Shown here: positions 44,262-56,759 of the stretch, in pieces
Position numbering within the stretch: the stretch's first letter is position 1
Layout of the letters: every line of letters starts with the position of its first letter
Assembly: GCA_026168455.1 (NCBI GenBank)
Contig: CM047429.1
Location: forward strand, 32,509,850-32,573,849
Direction of reading: 5' to 3'
From: Theocolax elegans
Lineage: Eukaryota > Arthropoda > Insecta > Hymenoptera > Cerocephalidae
DNA: 64,000 bases
The notes under the pieces: generated by a model
Databases searched by the model: none
What the model was told of the DNA's origin: nothing
The model's input: the letters and a program-made list of their open reading frames with translations, nothing else
Program-made: the position numbers and the translations under genes

Positions 44262-45375
44262 TAAAATGATCACCAAAGGCGAAGTAACTCTAAAAACTAA
44301 TCCTCTCGAGAACGTAGGGTCAGCAAACACTGCTGAGGTATCATCGGGAATACCCTGCATAAACGAGGTATTAACCACTCTTTTGGAGCGCGGAATCCAC
44401 GGACGAATCTCAACAAGATGTGAGTGAACGAGCGGCAAATTCATAACATCTAGAATTTATTCTATAAGCGAGCGATCTTCTAGCTTAGATATTAGCGGTA
44501 AGCCCAAAAGCAGTAGCTCACAATCATCTTTAATTGATTTTATATTCAAGGGAGGATCAGCCACCTGCGACGTAGAAGCACACACACTCTCACGCAAAGC
44601 TCCAACACCATCCTCGAGTCTAGTAATACGGCCGTCCAGCTCATTGATACGCTCATTCGCAAAGGATTCGATGCCATTAACACGCTGACGCAATGAAAAT
44701 AGTTCAATACTGATAGAATTTAATTTTGAATCAACAGCATCAACCTTACTTTCAACTCTCATCGTGAAAGCCGAAAAAGAGCGCTCGAAACGAGTAAACC
44801 ACGCCGGTGGAGTATCCGCCACCGCAGCGGGATCCGATGAGCCGCCCAATTGACTAATACTGGTTGCAATTGGCGTGATCGCGCGAGGTTGCTTGGCAAC
44901 CTGCTTCAACGATGGCGATGGGGATGGGGCCAAGCGCTTCGCGCTTGACATAGTGGGGGGAGATGCGAGAGTCCCCACAGCTGTCCCGCTCACCGTCGCG
45001 CTCACAAATTGCGACCGAGTAGGTGCTGCCCCCGTTTGATGCAAATCGCCACTAACGCACAAAATCGCAGACGTGCGTGTTAAATTACAGCAGCGCCTAA
45101 TATTAGTATCCGGCAAAATTGAAACGCAGTGTGATTGCATGATATTATTGTACGCCGGGATACCTCAGAATAATCCTTGCGTGTAATGCGCACCTTACAG
45201 ACGAAACAACATCTCGCGGAAGCCATTGTGTCAATATTACTGAGGTGAGGTGAAGGCCTTAGACACCTGTCGCAAGATGAACCGCGACGCCAGCAAGATG
45301 TTCTGCGGCTATATATATCTATATGTAAAAGAGACGACGATCTCAGCAATTAGTTCTGAGAGACCGATATTATTC
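44262..45375 (-). pseudogene. ORF1 of a non-LTR (LINE) retrotransposon inserted in Gypsy A protease
   Basis: A minus-strand protein with an N-terminal Cys-rich segment (CCFVCKVRITRKDYS, frame-shifted from the rest), a Ser/Pro/Thr-rich linker, a coiled coil of about 60 residues (FSLRQRVNGIESFANERIN) and a C-terminal block ELLLLGLPL that continues across a TAA at 44457-44459 into NLPLVHSHLVEIRPW. The coiled coil plus C-terminal domain is the layout of LINE ORF1 RNA-binding proteins. Unusually, the 5' part is kept and ORF2 and the 3' tail are absent. Exact family not assigned. Confidence 0.6.
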
Positions 45376-45379
45376 TAGC

Positions 45380-48090
45380 GCAGTTTTGTGGCAAATGGAA
45401 ATCCAGTAATTGTGCAATGGAAGTTAGACGTAAAGATAACGGTAGATGGAGTGCAAAACGTTTTACCGTTTCGTGTAGCCGATCAATTGCAATATGAAGG
45501 CATCTTGGGTATAGATTTTCGAAGGTTGTTTAAGATAAAAATTGATTATGCAAATGATACGTGGTGGACTCCTGATTGGGAGTTGCATCATTTTTTCCCG
45601 TATGGACATGTTCCAGGTTATTTGCCAGCTCTAGCAAGTATAGATGGATTGGTCAAGGCTACTGAAAAAGAAAAGGAGCAAATTCAGAAGTTATTAGACA
45701 AATTAATCCCACCCACGCCAAAAGTTTTAGGAACTACAAAATTATTCCAACATAAGATCGATGTGCAAGGTCATGCTCCTATTAGACAACGTCCCAGGAG
45801 ATATGAACCGCGAATGTTGGCTACAGCTCAAGCTGAGATTGATCGCATGTTGAAGGAAGGAATAACTGAGCCTTCCGACAGTCCGTGGTGTAGTTGTCTG
45901 GTGATTGTTCCCAAACCGAATGGAAAGTTTCGTTTTTGTCTGGATTATAAGGACCTGAATAAGGTGACTAAAAGATGTGCTTATCCCATGAAGAATATGG
46001 ATGACATCTTAGATAAATTAAGGTTAGCAAAATATATTTCTAAGTTAGATTTAAGTCAAGCATATCATCAGGTATTGTTGGAGCCAGCAAGTAAGGAGAT
46101 CACCGCATTCGCCGTTCCTGGAAGAGGTCTACACCAGTTTAGAAGAATGCTAACCAATGCTCCAGCAACTTTCCAAAGGATAATGGAAAAATTAATTCAA
46201 GCTGATTGGGAACCATATGTATTTGTATATTTGGATGATATCATTATTGTCACCCAAAGTTTTAAGGATCATGTATATTGGTTGGAGAAGGTATTAGTAG
46301 CATTAAGAGAAGCTAATTTGCAAATAAATAGGGAGAAGTCAGAGTTCTGCTGCGATGAGGTTAAATATTTAGGTTATGTAGTAAATGCCGAAGGATTGAA
46401 AACAGATTCTGACAACATTAGCTCCTACCAATGTAAAGCAACTTCGAAGGATCCTGGGGATGATAAGATGGTATTCTCGATTTATTTCCAATCTAGCCGA
46501 AATTAAAGTTCCTTTGACAAATTTAATGAAAAAAGGAGTAAGATGGTGAAGGGATTTGAGCAAACCTTTTTCCTTACAAACCAATGCTAGTGACTACGCA
46601 ATCGCAGCAGTATTAACACAAGAAATTGACGGAGAGGAGCACCCCATTTATTATGTAAGTCGCACTTTAAATCGAGCTGAACGGAACTATAATGTGACGG
46701 AAAAAGAGTGTCTAGCTGTATTGTGGTCCGCGAATAGGTTAAAAGGTTATTTGTTGGGTGAGAGATTCAAAGTAATTACCGATCATTCTAGCTTATTGTG
46801 GTTAAATAATTTGAAGGATCCTTCAGGAAGACTCAGTCGTTGCAATACTGCATTGGCTAATTATGATATTGAATTCGTGCATAGAAAGAGTGTTTGGCAT
46901 CAGGTTCCCGATGCTTTATCTCGAGCTTGGGAAAATAATCAAGAGAATGTTGCACTTATTCCGGCGGATATAGAAGATCCTTAGTATCAAAAGATAGTTA
47001 AATCAGTTTTGAATTTCTCTAATAAATATCCTGATTGGAAAGTAGAAAATAATCTCCTGTATGCTCACGCTCTGTATGATGCTCATAATACACCTCAAGC
47101 TGGTCATTTAGGAATTGAAAAAACGTATGCAAGAATTGCTACTTATTATTATTGGCCAGGGTATTATTATGATACATCTTGTTATGTTCGATCTTGTCAT
47201 GAGTGTTAGGTGCATAAGAGTTCACAGTAGGCTCCATCGGGTTTTGTTGGAGGAAGGGAATATAGATGCTCCGTGGAAAATCGTCGCAGCCGATATAATG
47301 GGCCCAAAGCCTCCTTCTAAACGAGGTGTTCATTATTTAATCGTTTTCGAGTGGAGATTGTTCCGTTGCGTAAGGCTGATGCCAAAAATGTTCTTTAGGC
47401 TTTTGACGATGTTGCAATAAATCGTTGGGGTTGTCCTCAGTGTTTGTTGACGGATAGTGGGACTGAATTCTTGAATGCAATGGTAACGAAAAGACTGCAA
47501 CACCTTGAAAGTCCTATACCTGTCTATCAAGAAAATGAAGAAAAGTGGTCTAGCAGAATAACCAGGATACCGATTTTACATGATTTAGTAAAAAGGTTTA
47601 TAGAAAAAGCAAGCACGAGACAAAGAAAAAATTATAATCGAAATAGACGTGAGGTAAGGTAGGAGATTGATAACTTACTGCTTCGTAAAAATCATACTTT
47701 ATCTTCTGCGGTCCGTAATTCAGCTAAACATGCTCCAAAGTTCTTAGGTACAGCAAAAATTATTAAAGTTTTATCTCCTGTATTGTATGTAGTCGAGGAT
47801 TTGAAAGATGGGAAAATCACAGAGGTTTATGTAAACGACTTGAAAAAGTATTTACCTCGTAGAGGTAATTTCCATGTTGACACTCCAGTTAGTAATGTGG
47901 AGAACATCCAGATGGCGAGGAATGGAGAGAGGACCGGGAAGGAGAGGGGTGTATGATCCGACACACCAATCCCCATCCCCCGAAGAAGAGAGGGTGGAAA
48001 GGGGCCAAGTGAGCAGGGAAGAGGAAGTAGTGGTGGGGATCACTGTCCCTGGGGGAGGTCCAGCCCGAAAGAGGAGCCGACCATAAAAAT
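45380..48090 (+). pseudogene. pol: Gypsy element A pol
   Basis: After the LINE insertion: end of protease (QYEGILGIDF), reverse transcriptase 45600-46500 with FCLDYKDLNKVT, LDLSQAYHQV and the YLDD box (VYLDDIIIVTQ), a shift near 46420 and a stop at about 46543; RNase H 46556-46984 with LQTNASDYAIAAVL, where the first catalytic Asp of TDASD has become Asn; integrase zinc segment GHLGIEKTYARI ... CYVRSCHEC (47009-47209; the first His is Tyr); and the core with LTDSGTEFLNAMV near 47440-47480. The C-terminal part runs to about 47890 and is followed by a Gly/Arg-rich tail. Several stops and shifts. Confidence 0.88.
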
Positions 48091-49184
48091 GTTGAAATCG
48101 GATGGACCATCCACCAGAGGATGAGTTGAGTCCTTACGAGGTGTTCCCGGAAGTGGCTCCATTGGGTCCAATTCCCGGTGTGGTTGGTGTTATGAATGGT
48201 GGGTTGAGGAATTGATACCTAATGTGTAGGAAATGAACGGTACATGTAAACATGAAATTTTTTTTATCTTTCTAGATCCACCAAGTTTTGAAGTCACGTC
48301 TTCTTCTAGCTTCCCTCCCTCCAACAGCTCCCAAACTTCGTCTAGCTTCCCTCCCTACACTAACCCCCAAACTTCTTCTAGCTTTCCCATTCCCCATTCT
48401 AGCTGCACCCGACCTTCGAGCTCCCGTACCCACAACACCGACCCTATTCCCCAAATAGTAGGAAGTCAACGAATGATAAGGTTATAATTAAGGTAATTGT
48501 AATAAATGTTCTAGCAGATAATTAAGACTTTTATCGTTGAGTAAAGTTAAAATAGAAAATAAATAAATCTAGCCAGAAGAATTTGAATTGATTTTAAGCA
48601 TTAAAAGGTAGAATGGTTGCCGAAGCTGACTCGTCGGTGAAAGGAGTCTCACCAAGTAATTTATTTATTTAATTGTTGTAAACATAACGAATTGTTTTAA
48701 TCTTTTTTATTATTGATTGACTGAATTTTATATTGTGTAACGGGTTATGTGAGTTAACGGATGGATTGTTGTAATACAACTAACTATTCAATGTAACGGT
48801 TCGCCAGTCGTTTGCGATGTGATTTTAATGTTATTGTACATAGTATATTTTTTTTAAGTAACGTTGTGATTAAGAATGAAACTGAAAATACACACTCTGC
48901 GCGATACAGAGACTTTAAAGCATTACTCTAGTGTACACGTTCCAGTTGATGTCTTTCTAGCCAAGCAGTTGTTCCAGATTAAAATACATTCAACACAAAC
49001 AGTAACACAAATACCCCGTGGTAGATAACACCGGTTATCTTAGATGTAGAGTAGGAGATAAATTAATAGAATAGAATCACGTTGAATGCTTATTTTAAAT
49101 TTTTTTATTTTTTTTGCGTTATATGTTAATTTGCGTTCGCAAACGCGAAGTTACCGAAGTAACTTCGGTTTGGCGGTGGGGACT
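48091..49184 (+). other. Gypsy A 3' tail, short tandem repeat and polypurine tract
   Basis: 48120-48230 continues as a Pro/Gly-rich reading frame; 48290-48405 holds about three 45-bp tandem units (CTTCTTCTAGCTTCCCTCCC); the rest is AT-rich. It ends in the small palindromes CGTTCGCAAACG and AAGTTACCGAAGTAACTT and a polypurine tract GGCGGTGGGGA at 49172-49182. Confidence 0.6.
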
Positions 49185-50360
49185 TGTCACATGGCAGTTC
49201 TAACTGCATGTCACTTAATTAGCGTATTATTATATTTGTATTCCAAAGCTCCGTAGCTTATAGGAATTAAATTATAACTCACTCGGAGTACGCACTCCAG
49301 TGACACATACGCACAAGCACACATGGTAGTGTGGATAGTATATGAAGTATGCATAGACAACAATCAAGCCGCATCCAGCCTCATCTAAGAAAGTGGTGGT
49401 CCTTCACTGGTGTAATACCTCCTTCGAGTACCTGCAACAGTATTAATAAATAATACTGAACAGAAAGTAGAGTTGAGGAAAGCAGCAGGTTGTCAAAACC
49501 TAGTTGCAGGTAAGGAGAAGAATAGGTAAAATGAGGTTAGGATAATACTTCCACAATATAATAACTTTGAAGAAAGAAACACTGTTATTTGTACCATTAC
49601 CTTGAACAATCCAGCTCGATGTTGAAGTCAGGATAAAACAGCCATCTCCGGAACCTGGTGAGAAAGAATCAGCTGAGAAAATATCCGCTGCAGTGTTGAT
49701 GCCGTCGTTCCCGCATGCCGCACCTGAAACTGCGACAATGTAAATTTTCGCGAAGTATTATTTTGAGAAGTTTCTCGATGCCTGTTTGCCCGTTTACAAT
49801 TCGGGGAAAACTTGTTGAAAAACAAGTCCCCGAAGTGTATAAAAAAGGGGGCAAGCAGCGGTCGAGCTCATGGGAGAGGTAGTGACGTAGAGTGCAAAAA
49901 AGGAAGAGCCTTTTCTATTGGCCCTTGCTGAAACAAAGGACCAATTGAAAGGCTCGATATCGAGATGATCGGGAAGGCGGCGAAATCGGTTACGCCGCCG
50001 AGTCAGTACCTAGCGGAGAGCGATCGCGCGCGGATGTGCAGAGCCGAGTCGTGTGTGTGTGGACAGCCGACAACCGACCCGAGGAGCTGAAGAGGCCTCC
50101 TTTAGGAGTGACACGCATCGTCTTGGGGTTGAGACGAGGGCGCACTTCCAGGAGCATCGACCACAGGACGAGAGTGAAGCGAGAGCGACAGTAGGAGAGA
50201 GAGATAGCGAGACGAGAATCGCGAGCAAGCGGTCGACACTGGCCTGCGAGATCGTCCTCAACCAGGGTAAGAGAAATAATTTATTATCGGTTGCTCGATC
50301 GCGAGTTAGGCGCGGATCCCGATTAAATAAAGACGGTAATAGAGTGTATGCGTGTATGTA

Positions 50361-50408
<48 letters not shown>

Positions 50409-51390
50409 ATATAGTAATCGCGAGTGTATAGACATATACGACGAAATTGTTTTGAGCTGCGCGGTGGTGCGCACGGCTTTACATCTCCGTTTATATTCGA
50501 GCGCGGAGAGCGTGTGAGAGAAACAGAGAATAGAATAGGGTATAAGAGCGACAGAGAGAGGAGATATAGAGAAGATGCAGGTGTGTGGTGTGAGTGATCG
50601 CGTACGTTTTAAACTATCGCGTCCGTGTGTGTTGATATAATAAGCGCGTGAGATTAAATATATATATCTATATTGTTTGTAAATAACCGAGATTTTATTA
50701 ATCAAAGATAGAGTATTGTTGAATCGGATTGTAATTATTTATTGTCCAGCACCTATCCTATTCCCGAGGTAGATGTAAGTTGTTACCCGGAATTCCCTCT
50801 AGGATTGGAAAAAGAAGTGCCGTAAGTATTTAAAATAATTATACACGGGAGAACGGGAACATTTTCTTATAGGGAAAATACCGTGTTATAAAACATATAA
50901 ACAAACTCGGACGAACTCACATTAATAAAGGTTTATTTCTATGGAACTAGTGTATTTACCTAGTGTTGGCGTTGTTCCTGTTGACGAGGCTCCGGGTTGA
51001 TAGTATCCAGCAGTTGAGACGGTGCAAGGGGACGGAGTTCTTCACTGCACATAAACTATACGTGTGTCGGATCGGCCGAGTCAAGCGAACGAGAGCCAAC
51101 TGTTGCGGGTGGCGCATGCGCGCAGACTCGCTGATCGGTTCAAGGTGAGAATTCCTGTCCTTTTTATCCTGTTTCTCCAACTTTCCGTGTAAGCTCAGGA
51201 GTTGTGCGTGTGTGTGCGGTATTCGCGATATTGAGTAAATAAAATTTTCCGCGGGAACGCGGCAGCGACCGAGATAATTATGCCTTTAATATGTATTAAT
51301 TTTACTATCATTAAAGGATCCAGCTTATTATTAGAGTGTTGTTGATTAATGTTTAGGAGCTGTTCACCCTGATCCCTAGTGAACGCGTTT
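49185..51390 (+). repeat. Putative long 3' LTR of Gypsy element A (about 2.2 kb)
   Basis: Starts TGTCACATGG after the polypurine tract. TATA box TATAAAAA at about 49839-49846, followed by a GC-rich transcribed-looking stretch with a donor-like CAGGGTAAG near 50264; AATAAA words at 50328, 50928 and 51237; a (GA)n run at 50365-50404. The right end was not fixed: satellite S4 begins at about 51395 with no primer site recognised. ORFs on either strand here are low-complexity by-products. Confidence 0.5.
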
Positions 51391-51394
51391 TAAC

Positions 51395-52430
51395 CTCAAG
51401 AAATTCCCGAAATATCCAGGATATCCCGTAATAAGTGGAATGATCCCGGAATATCTCTGAAATTCCCTAAATATCAAATAACTCCCACAATTAGTGCAGT
51501 ATCCCACAATGCTTCAGAATTGTCCGAAATAGCATGAAAATCCCGTAATTAGTGAATTTATCCCGGCATACCTCAGAAATTCCCGAAATATTCAGGAAAT
51601 CACGCAATTAGTGGACTTATCACACATAACCTCAGAAGTTCCCGAAATATCCCGGAAATCTCGTAATTAGTGGAGTTTTCCGGTAGTACCTCAGAAATTC
51701 CCGAAATATCCAGGAAATCACACAAATTGTGGACTTATCCAGCATAAACTCAGAAATTCCCGAAATATCCCGGAAAGCTCGCAATTAGTGGAGTTGTCCG
51801 GTATTACTTCAGAAATTCCCGAAATATCCAGAAAATCTCGTAATTAGCTGAATCACCCCGGAATACCTCCGAAATTCCCGAAATCTCTTGGAAATTCCAA
51901 AGTTAGTGGAGGTTTCCCGGAATAATTAAGAAATTTTCAAAATATCCAGGAAATCCCGTAATTAGTGGAATGATCCCGGAATACCACAGATAATCCCCAT
52001 ATATCCTGAAAATCCCAGAATTAGTGGAGTTATTTCGGAATGTCTAAGAAATTCCCAAAATATTCAGAAAATCTCGTAATTAGTATAGTCATCACAAAAA
52101 CCTCGGATATGCCCGAAATATCCAGGAAATCTCGTAATTAAGTTTATGATCACCGAATATCTCTGAAATTCCCCAGATATCCAGGAAATCCCGTATTTAG
52201 TCGAGTTATCCCGTAGAACCTCAGAAATTTCCGAAATATCCAAGAAATCTCGTAATTAGTAGAGTTATCCCGAAAGACCTCAGAAGTGCCCGAAATATCC
52301 AGGAAATCCCGCAATTAGAAGAATCATCCCGTAGTACCTCAGAAATTCCCGAAATATCCAGGAAATCTGAAAATTAGTCGACTTATTTCGGTGCTATTCA
52401 GAAATTCCCGAAATCTTCAGGAAATCCGGT
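51395..52430 (-). repeat. 59-bp satellite block S4, inverse orientation
   Basis: Monomers read as reverse complement (CAGAAATTCCCGAAATATCC, CAGGAAATCCCGTAATTAGT). The only block of the five on the minus strand. It lies between the Gypsy A LTR and Gypsy B gag. Confidence 0.93.
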
Positions 52431-52848
52431 TTGGGAGCATAAAAAGAGCGACGTTAAAATAATAAAAACAAAAAAAAATTGTTGTCTAAATGATTATTGT
52501 AAAAATTCTGATTAATAAATTTCTGCATCGTCTGCATATGATAATGCAAAAGAGCAATTGAGTGAATTAATGGTTTTTTGTTAAATAATGCAATCTACAA
52601 AGTTATTTGCAAATGAATATGATAGCTGGAATGTACTATTGGCGCTATCTGCTGTGAGGTTATAGATTAATATAAGTTTTCAACGGATGATGGCGCTACT
52701 AATACATTACAGCTTACTACATTATCGACGCTTCGTCGATAGCTTTTCACTATGGCACCCCGTTAAGTATTAAGCTGCAGATTTATTGCGCCAAAATTAT
52801 ACCTCCCTCTTCTTAATTATTAATAGAATAATTAGAGTAATATTCAAA
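52431..52848. other. Leader upstream of Gypsy B gag
   Basis: AT-rich, non-coding. A perfect hairpin TATCGACG-CTT-CGTCGATA lies at about 52722-52740, followed by TGGCACCCCGTTAAG near 52754, which could be a primer site but matches no tRNA that I recognise. Confidence 0.35.
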
Positions 52849-54740
52849 ATGGTAGCCAAATGGTACAAATTAGGTAGTAAAATAAATATTGATATTGTAG
52901 CACATGGTGCAGCAATAATTAGGCGCACCAAAAATTATACCGCCGATGGGAAAATTACAATTTATTGTAACCAATTAGAATTAAACATCGACGATGATAT
53001 CCGCACAATCCTAGATCAAGTAGCGTGTTACAAATTAATTAGAAATTATGGACCCTCAACAGCAGAATGGTAACCAGAAGCAGATGGACGACACTTGGAC
53101 GAGTTTTGTCCAATGGAAGAAGAATCTTTCCTGGATCTCTCTCTTACACAATCCGAAATTACAAATTTCCCTCCCCCACCCCGAGTATCAAGAGCACAAA
53201 ATATTATATCTCGACGGATGCTGTATGAGGAACTGCAAACCGGACTGTCTCAAGGACGGTACCAGGATCCACTGACGATGGAAGAGCCAAGAGAATACAA
53301 TGTGGCAATAAATGAGAGATCGCTACATCCAGTATACCGTCCGTAAGCACAATCTACATGCAGGCATTTAAGAACACCGTCGCCAACTGAACAAGAGCAA
53401 CAAAGATTTTTATTGGAAGCAATTATTCCATAAATCTTATACACTTCGCCAAGCACAACGGTGTCGTTATTGAGAATAAACTCAACGTCGTAACGATCCC
53501 GACAGATGAAAATTTATCGAATAACCCTTTTATACCGAATACAACTCCCACAGTAAAACAAAACACACACATTTATACGAATTCGCAGCCAAGGACGACA
53601 AGCAGCATACGCCCCTCAGTATTTAGAGCAGTGCATCAAGGAGCAGCAGAGCGAAGAGAATACGAGCGTAACCAATCAAACCCTTACGATCCAAGAAGCA
53701 GCACACACAGAAGCAACAGCAGAAGAAATCTCCCAAGCGTGCAATGGGAAGACGAATTAACAGCACACCAGCAGCAACGAGAACAAGCACACCTGAGCAG
53801 CATATCCGACGAGCAACAAACCCAAAATATAAACCCCGAGAGAAAAGATATTTAGCATCCCCCCTCCTCAACAGCAACGATACACCCAGCAGCAGCAATA
53901 TCCCCAACAGCAGCAGGCAAGCAAATTTGTCGATTCCGTCATATAGGAATTATTATTCCAATTGCAGCAATTTTGAGAATTCGCTTTTCACTAGAGAAAA
54001 AACGACGGTGGAAATTTTCTGTAGATACCACATCCAATTCAAAGGGCCGAGTAAAAGCGATCCCGAAACATTTTTAAGCAATCTCCAAAACTGCAAGGAG
54101 ACATATAACCTCTCGATGGACGACATAATTAAAGCATGGGATTGGATAAAGAGAGAAAAGAGCAGCTGGAGAAATTTCATTGACCTTGTCGACGCAGTAC
54201 GAAGGTATCTCAACGTACCTTTCAAAATTACGAGGGATATTGGACCAAATTGAAACTCCGCTTCCGCTCGCAGATCAGTTGGACAGAGCATTCAGAAATA
54301 TGCATCCCAGCTACAGATGCAAAATAGAAAGAAGCCGATTCGATAATGTTACGCCGCTATAGAAGCTAGGCAAAAAGGAAGAAGCTAGGCGGTTACTCGA
54401 CGAGACATATAAGCCACCAGCAACATTCCAAGGTTATGGCTTAGCAAAATATGGTTACGTCGACCCAAAGCAACAGAAACCGTGCAGTCGAGCAGCAGTA
54501 AGCAGCTTGTGCATTCTCAAATCCCTATACCCTCCCAGGTCCCCAAAGAGCATACACCAAACCCCAAATACAACCAAAAACAGCAGTATAACAAGTCCAG
54601 TAGCCCTCAACCAAGAAGAGTAACACCAAATTTCTCTAAATATGGGGAAGCAGCAAAACGCGATTCACCAAAGCCAAGCAGCAGCACACAACAAAAGCAG
54701 CCTTGGAATAAGGTAGTGGCCAATACCAGCCAAAAATAAT
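52849..54740 (+). pseudogene. gag: Gypsy element B gag
   Basis: Starts at ATG 52849 (MVAKWYKLGSK), preceded by AA at -3. An in-frame TAA at 53071-53073 and many later stops and shifts break it. Recognisable: SLTQSEITNFPPPPRVS and MLYEELQTGLSQGRYQDP (53095-53346), a Gln/Ser-rich middle, the Gag core YHIQFKGPSKSDPETFLSNL and CKETYNLSMDD (53990-54130), and QLDRAFRNMHPSYRCKIERS (54270-54340). It is the same family as element A (41150-44258), alignable over the core. Confidence 0.82.
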
Positions 54741-54859
54741 AGCAAAAAGCAGCAACGACTCCGGAAAGACCTGAATCGCCAAAGAGCCAAAATAAGCTGC
54801 AACCCAGGAGCCAGAGCAATCTCAGAGCAGCAACAAGGGCACCGATAATCCTTAACCGC

Positions 54860-56115
54860 CCGAGGAAGCAGAATGAGCCATGCTTTATTTGTGACCAATT
54901 GGGTCACTAATCACTGGTTGTGGAGACCAGGGAGTATACATTAGAGACTGCCCTAAATGCACGCAGAAGCAGCGAAACGGCAGCTAGAGGAAATAAGGAC
55001 CCGTATTTTCTCACCCGAACCTCCCAAGGGTCTCACCCCTCCCAAATAGCAGCTAATGAGTCCCTTACTCAGCAAATTCCCGGCATTGACCGCCGTTTAT
55101 TTTTTAACGTAGAGCTTAACGGACACAAACTCATAGCACTGCTTGATGACGGAGCAGTGCACTTCTTTATAGGTAAAGGAATAAGTAAAGTGCTCCAAAA
55201 GAAGCTCAGGAGATCTGACTGCAACACAGTAAGAGTAGCAGACGGTACAACCGCACCAATTCAATGTATTATGGACGTCTCAATAAGTATTGACGGCGAC
55301 AATATACTAATTTATACCTTTCCAGGTAGCAGATGATCTGCAGTATGATTGCATCGATTACTGGGAATCGATTTTAAGCGCAAAGTCAACATGAGGATAA
55401 ATTATGAAAAAGATACGTAGTGGACTTCTAAGGGCATTACACATCATTTTCATCCTCATAGCGAATACCCAAGCTACATACCAGCCCTTGCGAGCATCGG
55501 AGGACTTAAAAGAGCTACCCCTTCACAAGAAAAAATTTTGCAACAGCTTCTTGATTAAATGATTCCCGCAGCCCCCAAGACGTTAGGCACTACAAACCTA
55601 ACCATCCATAAAATAGATACGCAAGGAGCAGAGCCCATTAGGCAAAGGAACCGTTGGTACTCGCCTAAAATGTTACAAGCAGGCCATGAGGAGGTCGATA
55701 GAATGCTATGTGAGGGCATCATTGAACCTTCCGATAGTCCATGGTGCAGCTGTCCCGTCATTGTCTCCAAAGGGAACCGTGCATACCGCTTCTGCATTGA
55801 CTATAGGCAGGTTAATGCGGTCACTAAAAAGATAGTTAATCCCATGCGAAATATGGATGATATATTGGATCAGCTACGAGAAAGCCGCTACATAAACAAG
55901 CTAGACCTGTCCCAAGCTTACCGCCAAGTCCCCCTAGCCCCCGAAAGCCGAGAAATAACAGCCTTTGCCCTCCCAGGAGAGGGTTTATTTCAATTCAGCC
56001 GCGTACCCTACGGTATCACCACAGTCTTCTCTGATTGCATAATATTAAGGATCCCACAGGGAGACTAGACCGTTGGAATACCATCCTGCAAAATTATAAG
56101 CAGCAACCGCCGTAG
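54860..56115 (+). pseudogene. pol: Gypsy element B zinc knuckle, protease and deleted pol
   Basis: Zinc knuckle CFICDQLGH at 54877-54909, then about 29 extra nucleotides, then YIRDCPKC, so the knuckle was split by a small insertion. Protease 54920-55336 with LIALLDDGAVHFFIGKG (DDG where DSG is usual). Reverse transcriptase 55559-56020 with FCIDYRQVNAVT, LDLSQAYRQV and FSRVPYGIT, then a direct jump at about 56025 into the RNase H segment NIKDPTGRLDRWNTILQNY. The YLDD region and half of RNase H are missing; compared with element A about 640 bp are deleted. Integrase is absent. Confidence 0.83.
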
Positions 56116-56289
56116 CAATAGACATGTAAATTTCAAATACGTCTATCGAGACACGGATTGATATATGTTCATTGTAATGACCATTCTAAAGCAATTACCA
56201 TTTCTACTCATCAAGAATGCACTAAAGTACATTAATTGCGGGAAGTAAGGCAAATCTTCAGTCAAGTTTATCAGCTTCTAACTTAAATC

Positions 56290-56700
56290 ATCCTTACTTA
56301 AGAGTTGCGCAGATCAATGTTAATTCAGTGAAAGAGCATTACAATGATATTTAAGATTTTGTCACGAAGAATCTATACATATTCTTTCTATATCAGAAAT
56401 ATGACTTAACCGAGGCAGACAACTTCGCTCTTCAATATTAATAATTATGTGGTGATTAGAAACGACAGAAATATTAAATCTGTAGGAGGAAAGAGAGACT
56501 TTGTGTGGGGAGGTGAAGTGACATATGCTATGCTCGAAATTCCATATCGTTTAAGTTTCTCTACAAATTTGATAATACTGATGTCAATACCAATGAGTCT
56601 CTTTTTCATGAGTTATCTCGTTTCTCTAATTGGAAAATTCTAATGATATCAATTTACCGTCGGTCTAGGGGCCATATCTTATCTAATGTATTTCAGATAA
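56290..56700 (+). pseudogene. LINE endonuclease (ORF2 N-terminus) relic
   Basis: HPYLRVAQINVNSVKEHYND, then NYVVIRNDRNIKSVGGKRDF, VWGGEV, and, in another frame, ESLFHELSRFSNWKILMISI followed by YRRSRGHILS. This follows the order of the apurinic-type endonuclease at the start of LINE ORF2 (jockey/CR1-like). Stops and shifts throughout; no reverse transcriptase follows. Confidence 0.65.
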
Positions 56701-56759
56701 TTTGGTGATATCTAAATAAATCTGAGTAAATCTAATGTATTCCAGATGATTGGTGATTT

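Noticed and set aside
44457..45140. Host gene with a coiled coil
   Set aside because: Sits inside a Gypsy protease gene, carries a stop and a frameshift and has a LINE ORF1 layout, so a mobile-element origin is far more likely.
50010..50705. 231-codon minus-strand ORF
   Set aside because: Low-complexity Ser/Leu/Arg sequence created by the (GA)n run and GC-rich LTR; no domain.
52750..52770. TGGCACCCCGTTAAG as primer binding site of Gypsy B
   Set aside because: No tRNA 3' end that I recognise matches and no LTR end precedes it.
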